Source: Rhynchopus sp. YZ270_cl-10 (taxonomy: Eukaryota; Euglenozoa; Diplonemea; Diplonemida; Diplonemidae). Taken from it: a DNA stretch of 64,000 nucleotides. Position 1 is the first letter of the stretch. Each line of letters starts with the position of its first letter. Positions 1 through 10,232 of the stretch are shown here, one piece after another. The stretch lies in NCBI GenBank assembly GCA_964035575.1, contig OZ037854.1:186001-250000 (forward strand), read 5' to 3'. The notes under the pieces were generated by a model. It did not search any database, was not told the DNA's origin, and was given only the letters and a program-made list of their open reading frames with translations. Made by a program: the position numbers and the translations under genes.

Positions 1-719
1 TCCTCCTTCTGCGCCTCCGCAGCCCCCACCTCGACCTCCACATGCGACAGACGGAACAGTGCGTGGAGTCCGTGCATCCCGACATCATCGTCCAAACCAA
101 CAAAAAGGTTTTGCCCAAAGTTTTCAAGACATAATAAGGCAACCCGCATTGCCTGCATATGCAACGCCCGCTTCATCCGTTTCTGCCGCAGAACCTGCGA
201 CAACCCTGCTGACAAACTGTGCAACCAAAACAGCGTCCCTGAAGCAGGCTTCGGCAGCACCGTGTTGATATACTTAAACTCGGTAGTAGACCCGGAAAAC
301 CACTGCTGTTGATGTGCAGTGCTGTCGGGGGTGATGTCCAGCATGCGGTGCGGGCGAGCAAAGCGTTCTAAGGCAGCCTCAAGCGCAGCAAGCACCACCA
401 ACTTGACCTCCGTCTCTTCATGCAGCAGCAGAATACACATTTCCTTAACACGTGTCCGGAGTGTCTCCGTGTATGTGTCCGCCTCTTGCGTTGCAAGCAG
501 CAGCAACGCACGGGTGCTGTAGCGCTCTGCAACGGTCGCCTCAGAGATGCACCCAACACACACAGGTGGCGTCACCTTCACCGCACCAAACATCTCACAC
601 AGTGCCGCATACTCCCGTGCCACCTCCGCATCCCCTACCTCCCCCACTGCAGCCGGAGACGGACCAATCGGCGCACCCCCCACATCAGAAGCATCAAGAG
701 ACGCCGTCTTCCCCGACAT
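1..719 (-). CDS. Helical protein of unknown function, partial at window edge
   Basis: An open minus-strand frame runs from an ATG at 719 to base 1 without a stop, 239 codons, so the C terminus lies outside the window. The first 30 residues are low-complexity (Ser, Ala, Gly, Pro). The rest is rich in Leu, Ala and Glu in amphipathic stretches (for example ALLLLATQEADTYTETLRTR and LVVLAALEAALERFARP), which suggests an all-helical, HEAT/armadillo-like fold. No catalytic motif or membrane segment is visible. I do not recognise the family. The ATG is chosen because it is the first in the frame and the sequence just upstream is G-rich and non-coding in character. Confidence 0.75.
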   Translation of the reverse strand, partial: MSGKTASLDASDVGGAPIGPSPAAVGEVGDAEVAREYAALCEMFGAVKVTPPVCVGCISEATVAERYSTRALLLLATQEADTYTETLRTRVKEMCILLLHEETEVKLVVLAALEAALERFARPHRMLDITPDSTAHQQQWFSGSTTEFKYINTVLPKPASGTLFWLHSLSAGLSQVLRQKRMKRALHMQAMRVALLCLENFGQNLFVGLDDDVGMHGLHALFRLSHVEVEVGAAEAQKE

Positions 720-756
720 GATAAGGGGGATATTTCTGGCAAGGTTGAATATAAAT

Positions 757-802
757 GGGGAGGGAGAGGGAGGGGGAAGGGGAAGGGGAAGGGGAAGGGG
801 GG
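757..802 (+). repeat. G-rich tract upstream of the first gene
   Basis: Repeated GGGGAA units just upstream of the start codon at 719. Four or more runs of three or more G could form a G-quadruplex in the promoter or 5' UTR. This is a sequence property only; no function is shown. Confidence 0.5.
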
Positions 803-1266
803 ATAGAATATAAAGAGGGGCGTGTGGGGGCACGGTTTTTGAAGCGTTTCGATAATGTCGCTGGGAAGCTTGTGTGGAAAATACAAAAAACAAAACAAAA
901 AAAAAGAGAAGTTGAAAGTGCAAACGTCTCACCGAGTACCGCAGGCACTACAGAAACAAAATATAATGGAGGGGAAGAGGGAGAGAGGAATGGAGGAGAG
1001 AAAGAAGAACGCTCTAATAAGGTGATTTATATGAAAAAAGTATACAATGTGTTTTGATCTAAACAACACGTTAGAAAACTAGATTTCGCTTTTTTTTTCG
1101 ACCTAAGTTTTGGACCTAAGTCACCTAACCTCCCCGAAAAAAACCCCCGAGTCCCCCCTCCCAACTGGCCCCTGATTATTGGCTGCTCTTTCCGTGGTCT
1201 TGCCCGCACACCCTGTGTAAACTGTGCGAAGACGGGTCATAAAAGAACGCACTTTGGATTATTCAT
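803..1266. other. Intergenic, no gene seen
   Basis: AT- and purine-rich spacer between the start of the first gene and the stop of the WW-domain gene. I see no coding signal, hairpin or RNA gene in it. Confidence 0.5.
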
Positions 1267-2810
1267 TTAGCACAATACCCTTTGCGGTGAGGCAAACCCT
1301 TGTCCCTGCTGGACCGCACCGTCAGTGCAGTACTCCGTGGGACGCACCCATTGCTTCTCCCCACACACGTGTATGTAGTATACATCACCCCTCCGGGTCA
1401 CCACCTGCTCCCACCCAGGTCGCAGTGCATCATCTTGAACTGAACAGAAAAAAAAAGCAATTATTTATTATGCATTGTCATTTGTTTTCTCATGATAAAT
1501 CGGCGTTGTGAGGGAAATGTGTCAATGTGGAGCACATCCTCGGGTGTACGAGGGCAACCAAGTTGTAATCAAAAAAGGAAAAGGTTGTGAATCAGTGTGA
1601 AAAAAAATGTGTGGGCGTGCATACAATTTCTTGGTTCTGGGCCGTACTTCTCGACGAGGGTGGATAATACTTGCTCCTCACGCCCTGCGCTTGCGTGGAC
1701 TGTCGGCATGACGGAGGGCAGCTTCTCTGGGCGGTAGAACTGATACATGTTCATCAGTCTCTGTCGGTAGCTCTCTTGGCGCGGTGTGAAGACGGGCTGG
1801 CTTTTGCTGTGTATAGGGTGTCGCGGTCCGGGACCCTGCAGCTTTGCCCGGTGCGCACCTGAAGGGGACTTGACTGTGGCGGCAGCAGAGAGTGTCCACT
1901 GTTGTGGGTCAAGAACGAAGGCGTTGGGTGGGCGGAAGCGACATTCGGGAACAAGAAGTGTGTTCGGCTGTGCGTCACAGACCACTTCATCCGGTGCATA
2001 GGGAAGCAGGTCTGTTGAGATCTCTGTCGGCGCAGTGTACGACGGACGAATGCCCGTCACAAAGGACAGCGCCGCCAACAACGTTGCCACGCCCTCCCAA
2101 GGAAGCAACACCGCAATGTGACCAGGTATGCACAATGTACGGCGTCCATCGAACTGCAGATTCCCTACCTCCACCTCCCCCTCCTTTGTCCAGAGCACGA
2201 AGCGGCCCGGCTCCTCTGTACGGCGAAGCAACAGTGACCCCTTTCCAGTCGCCTCTGCAAACTCTAATGCCCGCCACGTTGTGATGGAGCGCGCCTCCTC
2301 CCGCACCTCAAGGTGCACAGGTGTCCATCCCCACCCTCCCTGCTCCTGACGCACCCACCCGGTGCCGTCTGCAAGACACAGCCAGCCTTCTTCCTCTGCA
2401 ACGCTTATTTGCTGTTGCAGCTCGAACTCTAGGATGTCACCTTCCACACACACTGCGACCACTTCTGCGTTTGTGCTGGCATCTTGCCTGACGTTCCAGT
2501 GGCTGAAGTCACCGCACCTGCAGAGGAAGTGCTGGTGGGATATGGTATTCGAGGCGCCTGGCATGGCAGGGGCAGTGGCCTCTGTGGTGGTGTCCAGGTC
2601 TGCACCGGCAGGACCGTAGAGGTTGTCCAAAGGGCTCAGCTGCGGAGATGTCTTACGTCGGCCAAGTGCCGCCCCTGCAGCCTCTGCAGCCCTACGTGGG
2701 GTAAGTGCATGTGGCACATGCGATGTCGACAAATAAAACTGATTCGAAGACGCCACTGAAACATTTGGTGAAGGTGGACACAACACACTCTTTACACTCT
2801 TATCCAACAT
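1267..2810 (-). CDS. WW-domain protein with KYGPEP motif, two exons
   Basis: Exon 1 is 2810-1625 and exon 2 is 1439-1267; the intron 1624-1440 (185 nt) has donor GTATGC and acceptor TTCAG. Phases fit (1186+173 nt) and give about 452 residues. The first ATG is at 2810; the frame is open a little upstream but without another ATG. The middle holds a compact region with GDILEFEL and LADGTGWVRQ that resembles a small SH3-like fold. Near the end of exon 1 is the segment YRQRLMNMYQFYRP...GREEQVLSTLVEKYGPEP, a motif I recall from many protist proteins. Exon 2 encodes a WW domain (LRPGWEQV...DVYYIHV...WVRP), which normally binds proline-rich ligands. The cellular role is unknown. The intron is convincing because exon 2 restores a known domain immediately after the acceptor. 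Confidence 0.85.
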
Positions 2811-3157
2811 AGTTTGAGGCAGAAAAGAGAGGGGGAAACCCCCCAAAAAGAGGGGGAAAAATGTTAGTAGTGGTAGACTCAGGCAAAAAGCGGAATTAAG
2901 TGGAAGATGGGTTATGTCAATAAAACCAGTCGTTACTGTGGTGTGTAGAAAAATGGGCCTGAGGAAAGGCTGGTGAAGAGGGTGGAGGGAGAGAAAATAG
3001 GAGCAAGAAAAATTAAAGAAAGGGAGCGCTGTACCGCATTTCCCCGAGGAGTTTAGTTGTTTTTGTTAGCATGGCGTCTGGGAAACAGATTCAAAACAGT
3101 GGGGGGGAAGAAAAAACAGACAGTTTGTTTTAATGGAAATCAATACAAAAAGGGGTC
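2811..3157. other. Intergenic, nothing recognised
   Basis: Short spacer between two minus-strand genes. It should contain the promoter of the WW-domain gene and the 3' end of the LRR gene. No motif stands out. Confidence 0.5.
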
Positions 3158-3886
3158 TTAAGTGTCGATGATAGCGCGTATTGCTACTTGTCGTTCGATG
3201 GATTTGTCTGCCTGGAGTAGCATGCCTTGACATTCCTCGAGTATTTCCTGCACCATCGCTGCAGAGGGGCACAGATATGTATCAGACTTTGTCAATGAGT
3301 CAAGAGATGTGAGATGTTTCGGCACCCATCGCGTTTGATGCGGGATCACTATGTCTTCGCTTTCGCCATCACCGACCACACGTGGGCGGCAGTCGTCTGA
3401 GAGGAAGTACTCGCCATCGAGATTGCCCAACTGTTGTAGCCGTCGGAGTATCGCATCTCTGTAGCCGGTTACTGCGCACACTGGGTTGGCGTTCCCACCA
3501 TCAACATCTTTCAGGTATATTGCACGCAGGCGAGGCAGGCCCGCCAAACTCAAGATGGTGTCGACGTCGGCCACCTTGTTCCCCTGTAGCTTTGCCACCT
3601 GAAGGTTCTGCAGCGCCTGCAAACCCTCCACCTTCGTCAGCAGGTTGTTGCGCAGGTTGATTCGCTGCAGGCTTCTGCTGAGCCCGCCAAGCCCTGCCAG
3701 CCTTGTAAGTTTATTATTAGAAAGATCCAACACCGTCAGACTCGAAAGCGTGTCCAAGTTATCGATGGCGCGTATGCCGAGCCCACACAGAGGAAGACTC
3801 AGCACACTGCCGAGGTCGAATTGGCCGGTCACAAGCTTGATCAGTTCAGGGGTGATCTCTACATCCTGTTCCTCAAAGTCAGTCAT
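3158..3886 (-). CDS. LRRC61: LRRC61-like leucine-rich repeat protein
   Basis: A single exon of 242 residues. The N-terminal line EITPELIKLVTGQFDLGSV matches the start of vertebrate LRRC61 as I remember it (ITPQLLKSRTGEFSLESI). Four to five SDS22-type repeats follow (LTVLDLSNNKLTRL, LQRINLRNNLLTKVEGL, LQVAKLQGNKVADV), then a cap with NPVC...YRDAILRRLQQLGNLDG. The C-terminal helix (MVQEILEECQGMLLQADKSI) also parallels the family. The length is close to human LRRC61. Proteins of this type are scaffolds and are often found in ciliated organisms, which hints at a flagellated host. The exact orthology is inferred from memory. Confidence 0.8.
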   Translation of the reverse strand: MTDFEEQDVEITPELIKLVTGQFDLGSVLSLPLCGLGIRAIDNLDTLSSLTVLDLSNNKLTRLAGLGGLSRSLQRINLRNNLLTKVEGLQALQNLQVAKLQGNKVADVDTILSLAGLPRLRAIYLKDVDGGNANPVCAVTGYRDAILRRLQQLGNLDGEYFLSDDCRPRVVGDGESEDIVIPHQTRWVPKHLTSLDSLTKSDTYLCPSAAMVQEILEECQGMLLQADKSIERQVAIRAIIDT

Positions 3887-4565
3887 GTTGTGTTGGTATC
3901 AAAGTGTAAGTGGGGATCTAGTGGGGATCTAGTGGGGGTGTTGTAAGGGGTGGGGGAGTGTCAGTTCCACACAAGAAGTACGTAAACGTATTCGCCGCAG
4001 CGCGACTGTCTCTGCTCACTTGAAGTGCAGGGGGGCGCCCTTCAGAAAAGCAACAAGGGGATTAAGGGGAGAACAACAAAAAACGCGACTCTAGTCTCTT
4101 TTTCGCTTCTTCTTCACAACGCAAAAGAGAATAAAATCGCAACAAACACTAGAAAATGATGAAAATGTAGGCAAGGTAAAGGGGTCTCTCGATATATATA
4201 AGAGCAAAAAGCAAAAAACGCAAATCCGAATAAAAAAACCCTACCGCCCCATTCTTTTAATTTTTGGCAAAACACTATGCGAAGTTAACGTACGGAGGGT
4301 GAGACAGGGGAAACACAAAAAATCCTGATGAATGAGTGAATGATTTTTTAATGAGTTTCCCCTGTTACCCTCTTCCAACCTTGCAGATGCAAGTGGACAA
4401 TAAACATGCAGGACGCGAAGCCTAAAAATATATAAACGAGAGACCCCCAAGACGCAGCAGAGCTGCTTAAACAAGTTTACTAGGGATGAAGAAAAGGAAA
4501 GGTGGCTACAATGGTAATCGGTGTAGTTGTTATCAGCAAGTTCTAGGTATGGCAGATTTCCCAGT
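3887..4565. other. Intergenic, no gene seen
   Basis: AT-rich sequence upstream of the LRR gene with TATATATAA-like stretches near 4192 and 4426. No open frame with protein-like composition and no RNA gene is evident. Confidence 0.45.
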
Positions 4566-4708
4566 TTATGGTGATTTGTTCTGCACGTTCTCTTCTTGGT
4601 CTGGGACAGAGTTACTATGGTTCCTCCTCCTGCGGCAGATATACGCCACTGACGGAATCACAATCAGCAGCAGCGCCGCCAGTATCGCCACCACAATTAC
4701 AGAGTTGT
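4566..4708 (-). CDS. C-terminal exon of a type I membrane protein
   Basis: This minus-strand frame encodes a clean transmembrane segment (VIVVVAILAALLLIVIPSVA) followed by a stop-transfer YICRRRR and a short acidic tail ending QNKSP, then TAA at 4568-4566. It has no start codon. Upstream the frame is closed by a TAG a few codons away, right beside a possible splice acceptor (GTGTCAG), so it reads best as a terminal exon. Its upstream partner may be the OTU-like gene or an exon lost in the low-complexity stretch that follows. The short length and lack of a defined partner limit certainty. Confidence 0.5.
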
Positions 4709-4980
4709 CTGACACCCACTAGGGGGTCTCATCCTGTACAATTTGTGAAGGAATTTTTGTCGTAAAAACTATTTTGTCGTTTTTGGCCGTTTTTGTCAAA
4801 AAAAACAAAATTTTTTTTTTTTGTTTTTCCCCCCCCGGCAGGGTTTCCGCCAGGATTTGGGGTTTCAGGAATCGGAGATTTTTTTTTGTGACCCTGGACC
4901 AAAAAATGTGGGGGGAAAATATTTTTTTTTTTTTTGGGGCCAGCTGCCAGCACCTTAGCAAAAATCTGAATTCTGTGAAT
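4709..4980. other. Low-complexity A/T-homopolymer stretch
   Basis: Runs of T, A and C interleaved with short unique sequence, similar in texture to the interiors of the F and E1 elements later in the window. It separates the membrane exon from the OTU-like gene and may be an old non-autonomous insertion. No ends were found. Confidence 0.4.
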
Positions 4981-6314
4981 CTACCAAAATTTTGTTTTCA
5001 TTTTGCATTTCCCCCCCCTCAAAATGCGAAAAAAATAAGTGGTGCGACACTGCGGACACTGGAAATTTGGTGGCGTGCGCGAGTTTTGTTTCAGCAGGGA
5101 GAAATGGCACTTCTCAGGTGCTGCTGTATCCCCTTGTTGCAGGATGACGCGAACATGGGTCGCTTCCGGATTCATCACAACACAAGTATTGGTGTCCTCG
5201 TGGACCAATAGCACCCTTTTGTCGAACGCCACTGCCACTGCCTCGATTTCTTCACAGACAGGTAATAGTCCCGACTGACGAACTTCTTCCTGTACGCCTC
5301 TTGAGGAATAGAACTCCTCCTGCTTGCGCGTGATCACATCTGTCTGACGCTGAACAGCCTCATCCTGCGGGAAGAGATCAGCAACAGCAACGTCGCGCAC
5401 ACGTTCACGAATGTGGTCACACGTCTTGTAACCCTCATTGCACAAATCCGGATTCACGTGTGGCATGAAGTCCGCGTGACTCATCTCGCGATGAAGTTCA
5501 TGCAGCGTCCTCATTTCCAGTAAGAACTGCGAATCTTCAGCACACAAATCCCTAGCCTTGACGTGCTCGAAAATGAGAGCACCTCGTAGCGACTCGAGTC
5601 TGGTCAACTCGGCCTTCGCGTCCGCACAGTGCTTATCGAGCTTGGAGTCAAGCCGCAAAACTGTCGGGCACACCTCAAGAACAAGCCACTATGCTTGACG
5701 AGCTCTCTCAACGCATATACCCTGGCATGATGCCAAGGCCTGTCCCTGAGCTGTGACTCCGTCACATCTGGCAGACCTCGGCACACAATCTCGCCATGCA
5801 ACAAATGCCTCCCCAGCAACGCATGCAACGCACATGCTCCGTCTCCCCGAGTTGCGATAGGGCGCGAGGTGAGCGACGTCACATCATTGGCCTGGAATCC
5901 TGGCGGCGACACTGCTAAGGAGGTTTCGTATCCCACCATGTGCAAAGAGGAGAATCCATAGGTCGAATCTTCCACATCGTCCAGCGCAATGGGGAGAACC
6001 CTCTACATGTTGTGCACCAGAAGTTCTTCCTGGTGCAGAAACCCCGTATCCTGTATTCCATGTGGCAACCCACTGGCACGTGTCGTCCCTGCCGCCGGGC
6101 CTGCGGACTCCTGCTTGCTCACAGCCATAGCGATATCGAGTCCGGGCCACTCGGCATCGGCGCCGTCATCACTGCTGCGCTTCACCCCACTCGCAGACTC
6201 CTCTTTCCCCTGGCTGTTCGCAGCAGCATTCTTTGCAGTGGACTTCTTCTGCTTCTTTGCATCACTCTCTGCATCACTCTCATCTCTCTTCCGCTTGCCA
6301 GCCGTCTTCCCTAA
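4981..6314 (-). CDS. OTU-like cysteine protease gene, frames offset
   Basis: From 6314 the minus strand opens into a basic, nuclear-signal-like region (GKRKRDESDAES, KKQKK), continues past a TAG at 6005-6003 in the same frame, and reaches RPIATRGDGACALHALLGR. This is the Asp/Cys catalytic signature of OTU deubiquitinases (GDGxCxxxAL). The C-terminal half (about 5690-4981) lies in a different frame and ends in KRVLLVHED...EKCHFSLL, which fits the OTU strand plus catalytic His. No ATG is found at the 5' end, where a possible acceptor (TTAG) lies. The TAG and the frame change may mark introns I cannot place, or the gene may be decaying. OTU enzymes cleave ubiquitin chains in the cytosol or nucleus. 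Confidence 0.55.
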
Positions 6315-6331
6315 TTATTGCGGTTGCGGTT

Positions 6332-6730
6332 GTGGTACGGGACCAAATCCACAAACACATGTCAATTTATTTGCGTCACGGAATACCTAGCGCTTGCAGC
6401 ATTTACCCTCAGAATCTATCCATTTCAGCACAAATCACACCCAACAAGACACCTTGGTACGGGACCAAATCCACAAACACATGTCAATTTATTTGCGTCA
6501 CGGAATACCTAGCGCTTGCAGCATTTACCCTCAGAATCTATCCATTTCAGCACAAATCACACCCAACAAGACACTTTGGTACGGGACCAATTCCACAAAC
6601 ACATGTCAATTTATTTGCGTCACGGAATACCTAGCGCTTGCAGCATTTACCCTCAGAATCTATCCATTTCAGCACAAATCACACCGAACAAGACACCTTG
6701 GTACGGGACCAATTCCATAAACACATGTCA
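6332..6730. repeat. 122-bp tandem array, subfamily A (about 3.3 copies)
   Basis: GACCAAATCC or a close variant recurs at 6341, 6463, 6585 and 6707, an exact 122-bp period. Copies differ by only a few bases. The array starts just upstream of the OTU-like gene. It shares its period, and motifs at matching positions in the unit, with the larger array at 7379-9475. Confidence 0.95.
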
Positions 6731-6736
6731 AGTTAT

Positions 6737-6816
6737 GCCGTTTCTGAGCACATAGAGCATTTTATATTTATTTACTAATTTTTCGGACAGCTAATATACT
6801 GACCAGGAGACCCCCT
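6737..6816. repeat. 80-bp direct repeat, copy 1
   Basis: Begins GCCGTTTCTGAGCACATAG. It matches 9981-10060 in the same orientation with only a few differences. It encodes the last residues of the ankyrin gene (GGLLVSILAVRKISK). Confidence 0.9.
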
Positions 6817-7229
6817 AGCAAGCCCACAAGATAGCGCACAGTCTCGGTATGCCCACGATATGCCGCAATGTTGAGAGATGTGTGACTCTTGTTGTCCACC
6901 ACACTCTCGTCCGCACCTGCTTTCACCAACATCTCCACAATTTCGAGTGCCCCAACCTCACAAGCACAGTGAAGAGGTGTCCTGCCTATGTAATTAACGG
7001 CTTCGATGTCTGCCCCTGCATCAATGAGCAACTTCGACACATCTGGGTGTTTCTGTGACACTGCGCCATGCAGTGGAGTGAAGCCGCTCGTATTTGACTG
7101 ATTCACACAATCCACCTCAGGCAGGCACAGAAGAGTGCGTACAGTCTCGGTGTGATGTGCCGCAAGGGTAAGACATGTGTTTCGATTGTTGTCTGTGACA
7201 CACACTTCCGCACCTGCTCTGACCGACAC
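6768..7229 (-). CDS. Ankyrin-repeat protein fragment
   Basis: About 150 residues with four ankyrin-type repeats: GFTPLHGAVSQKHPDVSKLL, IGRTPLHCACEVGALEIVEM and HTSLNIAAYRGHTETVRYLV, preceded by a weaker NTCLTLAAHHTETVRTLL. The end GLLGGLLVSILAVRKISK is hydrophobic and could be a membrane anchor. There is no ATG. Further ankyrin pieces (AGADIEVKNKD, then GTCLILAVYFG) continue upstream to about 7372 in other frames, right up to the first unit of the 122-bp array. The gene therefore looks eroded, or split by introns I cannot place. Ankyrin repeats bind other proteins; no specific role can be assigned. Confidence 0.6.
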   Translation of the reverse strand: MSVRAGAEVCVTDNNRNTCLTLAAHHTETVRTLLCLPEVDCVNQSNTSGFTPLHGAVSQKHPDVSKLLIDAGADIEAVNYIGRTPLHCACEVGALEIVEMLVKAGADESVVDNKSHTSLNIAAYRGHTETVRYLVGLLGGLLVSILAVRKISK

Positions 7230-7378
7230 CTTCTCAACACGCAGCGTCCTTGTTCTTTACCTCAATGTCAGCACCTGCATCACATCTCCACCACCACCCC
7301 CAGCTGTTGCGAGCACCGCAGCGTAGCCGATATCATCCAAAATATACCGCAAGAATAAGACACGTCCCTTCATAACCA

Positions 7379-9475
7379 ATTAGCACAATACAATTCGGAT
7401 CAAAATATCGCAATTGCAGCCAGCGCACGCAGCATGCACCCATAAGACAGGTAACAGATGTGAGAACTGGTTCGAATAGTGACATTTTAGCTGGCGACCA
7501 ATTAGTACAATACAATCTGACTCAAAATATCGCAAGTGCAGCCAGCGCACGCAGCATACACCCATAACACACGTTACAGAAGACAGAACTGGTTCAAATA
7601 GTGACATTTTAGCTGGCGACCAATTAGTACAATACAATTCTTCTCGAAATATCTCAATTGGAGCCAGCGCACGCAGCATGCATCCATAAGACAGGTTACA
7701 GATGTGAGAACTAGTTCGATTAGTGACATTTTAGCTGGCGACCAATTAGTACAATACAATTCGACTCAAAATATCGCAATTGCAGCCAGCGCACGCAGCA
7801 TGCACCCATAAGACAGGTAACAGAAGACAGAACTGGTTCAAATAGTGACATTTTAGCTGGCGACCAATTAGTACAATACAATCTGACTCAAAATATCGCA
7901 ATTGCAGCCAGCGCACGCAGCATGCACCCATAAGACAGGTTACAGAAGACAGAACTGGTTCGAATAGTGACATTTTAGCTGGCGACCAATTAGTACAATA
8001 CAATTCTTCTCAAAATATCTCAATTGGAGCCAGCGCACGCAGCATTCATCCATAAGACAGGTTACAGATGTGAGAACTAGTTCGATTAGTGACATTTTAG
8101 CTGGCGACCAATTAGTACAATACAATTCGACTCAAAATATCGCAATTGCAGCCAGCGCACGCAGCATACACCCATAAGACAGGTAACAGAAGACAGAACT
8201 GGTTCAAATAGTGACATTTTAGCTGGCGACCAATTAGTACAATACAATCTGACTCAAAATATCGCAAGTGCAGCCAGCGCACGCAGCATACACCCATAAG
8301 ACAGGTAACAGAAGACAGAACTAGTTCGAATAGTGACATTTTAGCTGGCGACCAATTAGTACAATACAATCTGACTCAAAATATTGCAAGTGCAGCCAGC
8401 GCACGCAGCATACACCCATAAGACACGTTACAGAAGACAGAACTAGTTCGAATAGTGACATTTTAGCTGGCGACCAATTAGTACAATACAATTTGAATCA
8501 AAATATCGCAATTGCAGCCAGCGCACGCAGCATGCACCCATAAGACAGGTTACAGAAGACAGAACTGGTTCGAATAGTGACATTTTAGCTGGCGACCAAT
8601 TAGTACAATACAATTCGGCTCAAAATATCGCAATTGCAGCCAGCGCACGCAGCATGCACCCATAAGACACGTTACAGAAGACAGAACTGGTTCGAAAAGT
8701 GACATTTTAGCTGGCGACCAATTAGTACAATACAATTTGAATCAAAATATCGCAATTGCAGCCAGCGCACGCAGCATGCATCCATAAGACAGGTTACAGA
8801 TGTAAGAACTGGTTCGAATAGTGACATTTTAGCTGGCGACCAATTAGTACAATACAATTCGACTCAAAATATCGCAATTGCAGCCAGCGCACGCAGCATG
8901 CACCCATAAGACAGGTTACAGATGTGAGAACTGGTTCGAATAGTGACATTTTAGCTGGCGACCAATTAGTACAATATAATTCGACTCAAAATATCGCAAT
9001 TGCAGCCAGCGCACGCAGCATGCACCCATAAGACACGTTACAGAAGACAGAACTGGTTCGAATAGTGACATTTTAGCTGGCGACCAATTAGTACAATACA
9101 ATTTGAATCAAAATATCGCAATTGCAGCCAGCGCACCCAGCATGCATCCATAAGACAGGTTACAGATGTAAGAACTGGTTCGAATAGTGACATTTTAGCT
9201 GGCGACCAATTAGTACAATATAATTCGACTCAAAATATCGCAATTGCAGCCAGCGCACGCAGCATACACCCATAAGACAGGTTACAGATGTGAGAACTGG
9301 TTCGAATAGTGACATTTTAGCTGGCGACCAATTAGTACAATACAATTCGACTCAAAATATCGCAATTGCAGCCAGCGCACGCAGCATGCACCCATAAGAC
9401 AGGTTACAGATGTAAAGACTGGTTTGATTAGTGACATTTTAGCTGGCGACCAATTGGCACAATACAGTACGGCTC
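7379..9475. repeat. 122-bp tandem array, subfamily B (17 copies)
   Basis: ATTAGTACAA or a variant recurs from 7379 to 9453 at exact multiples of 122 bp (17 units plus a partial). Units carry a few shared alternative states (for example TTACAGATGTGAGAAC versus TTACAGAAGACAGAAC) and so fall into subtypes that alternate along the array. The minus-strand open frames here are repeat artefacts, because 122 is not a multiple of three. Confidence 0.97.
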
Positions 9476-9498
9476 AAAAGATTTCATGAATAGACATT

Positions 9499-9572
9499 GA
9501 CCCATTTTCCGATGGGTCATTCAACAGCTCCCCTACCTGTAAAGGTAGGAGCCTGGGCCTTGTGACCCCAGG
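9499..9572. other. Three consecutive short hairpins
   Basis: Perfect stems GACCCAT/ATGGGTC (9499-9518), CCTACCT/AGGTAGG (9532-9549) and CCTGGG/CCCAGG (9552-9572) follow one another immediately downstream of the 122-bp array. This could be a structured RNA or a processing/termination region. No known RNA family was recognised. Confidence 0.5.
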
Positions 9573-9980
9573 TGGCGTTTTACCCCATTTTTTATGATTT
9601 TGTTTTACTTTTTTTTAAAAACGCGTCGCTTTGAACACTTAGGTACACATAGTTAAGAAATTTTCCTGTGGGTGCGGTGGGTTAGTAGAGTTTGGTGGAA
9701 ATGTGTATTTTTTATGATGCATTGGGTGTGGAAAAAAATATAAAAAAACCTGTTTTTTTGGGGCATATGGGTGTCAGAACGACGCTGTGGGGAGAATGTT
9801 GGGTGGGAAGCCGTATTTTACATGATTTTTGGCGACTTTGAAAAATCATGAAAAAACACGCAAAAAACGCCCTTGTACAAAGCCATTTTTGAATTTTTGA
9901 ATTTTAGGCCCAAAAAAAGGCACTAATCCAGTGCGGGTTGTGACGAATTGTGCAGAAAATGTTTTCTGGGGGACCCCTGT
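9573..9980. other. Non-coding T/A-rich spacer
   Basis: Contains homopolymer runs and short inverted pieces such as CATGATTTTTGGCGAC / TTGAAAAATCATG. No gene was recognised. Confidence 0.45.
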
Positions 9981-10060
9981 GCCGTTTCTGAGCACATAGA
10001 GCATTTTTTATTTATTTACTAATTTTTCGGACAGCTAATGTACTGACCAGGAGACCCCCT
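9981..10060. repeat. 80-bp direct repeat, copy 2
   Basis: Same-orientation copy of 6737-6816. The pair encloses the ankyrin fragment and the whole of the larger 122-bp array. It lies just downstream of the ATPase gene. Confidence 0.9.
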
Positions 10061-10232
10061 AAAACATATTCACTATTCCTACCCACACCCGGCTGTGTTG
10101 TTGTGACAGTTGACAACACCCTGTTTTTTCCTTTTTTTTTTTTTTTCATACCCTTCCCCGCACCTCCTCCAGACACAAATAAACAAAAAAAAAAAAAGAA
10201 CCACAAAAGTACTTCACCCCACACCCATATCA

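Noticed and set aside
4720-6817. AGACCCCCTAG-type motif in opposite orientation at 4721-4733 and 6808-6818 as element ends
   Set aside because: Only about 11 bp match, with no target duplication; could be chance.
7379-9475. Repeated 61-85 codon frames in the 122-bp array
   Set aside because: The period is not a multiple of three, so the frame changes in each unit. Repeat artefact.
7379-9475. tRNA-like box B (GGTTCGAATAG) in the 122-bp unit
   Set aside because: No properly spaced box A and no cloverleaf; the match is partial.
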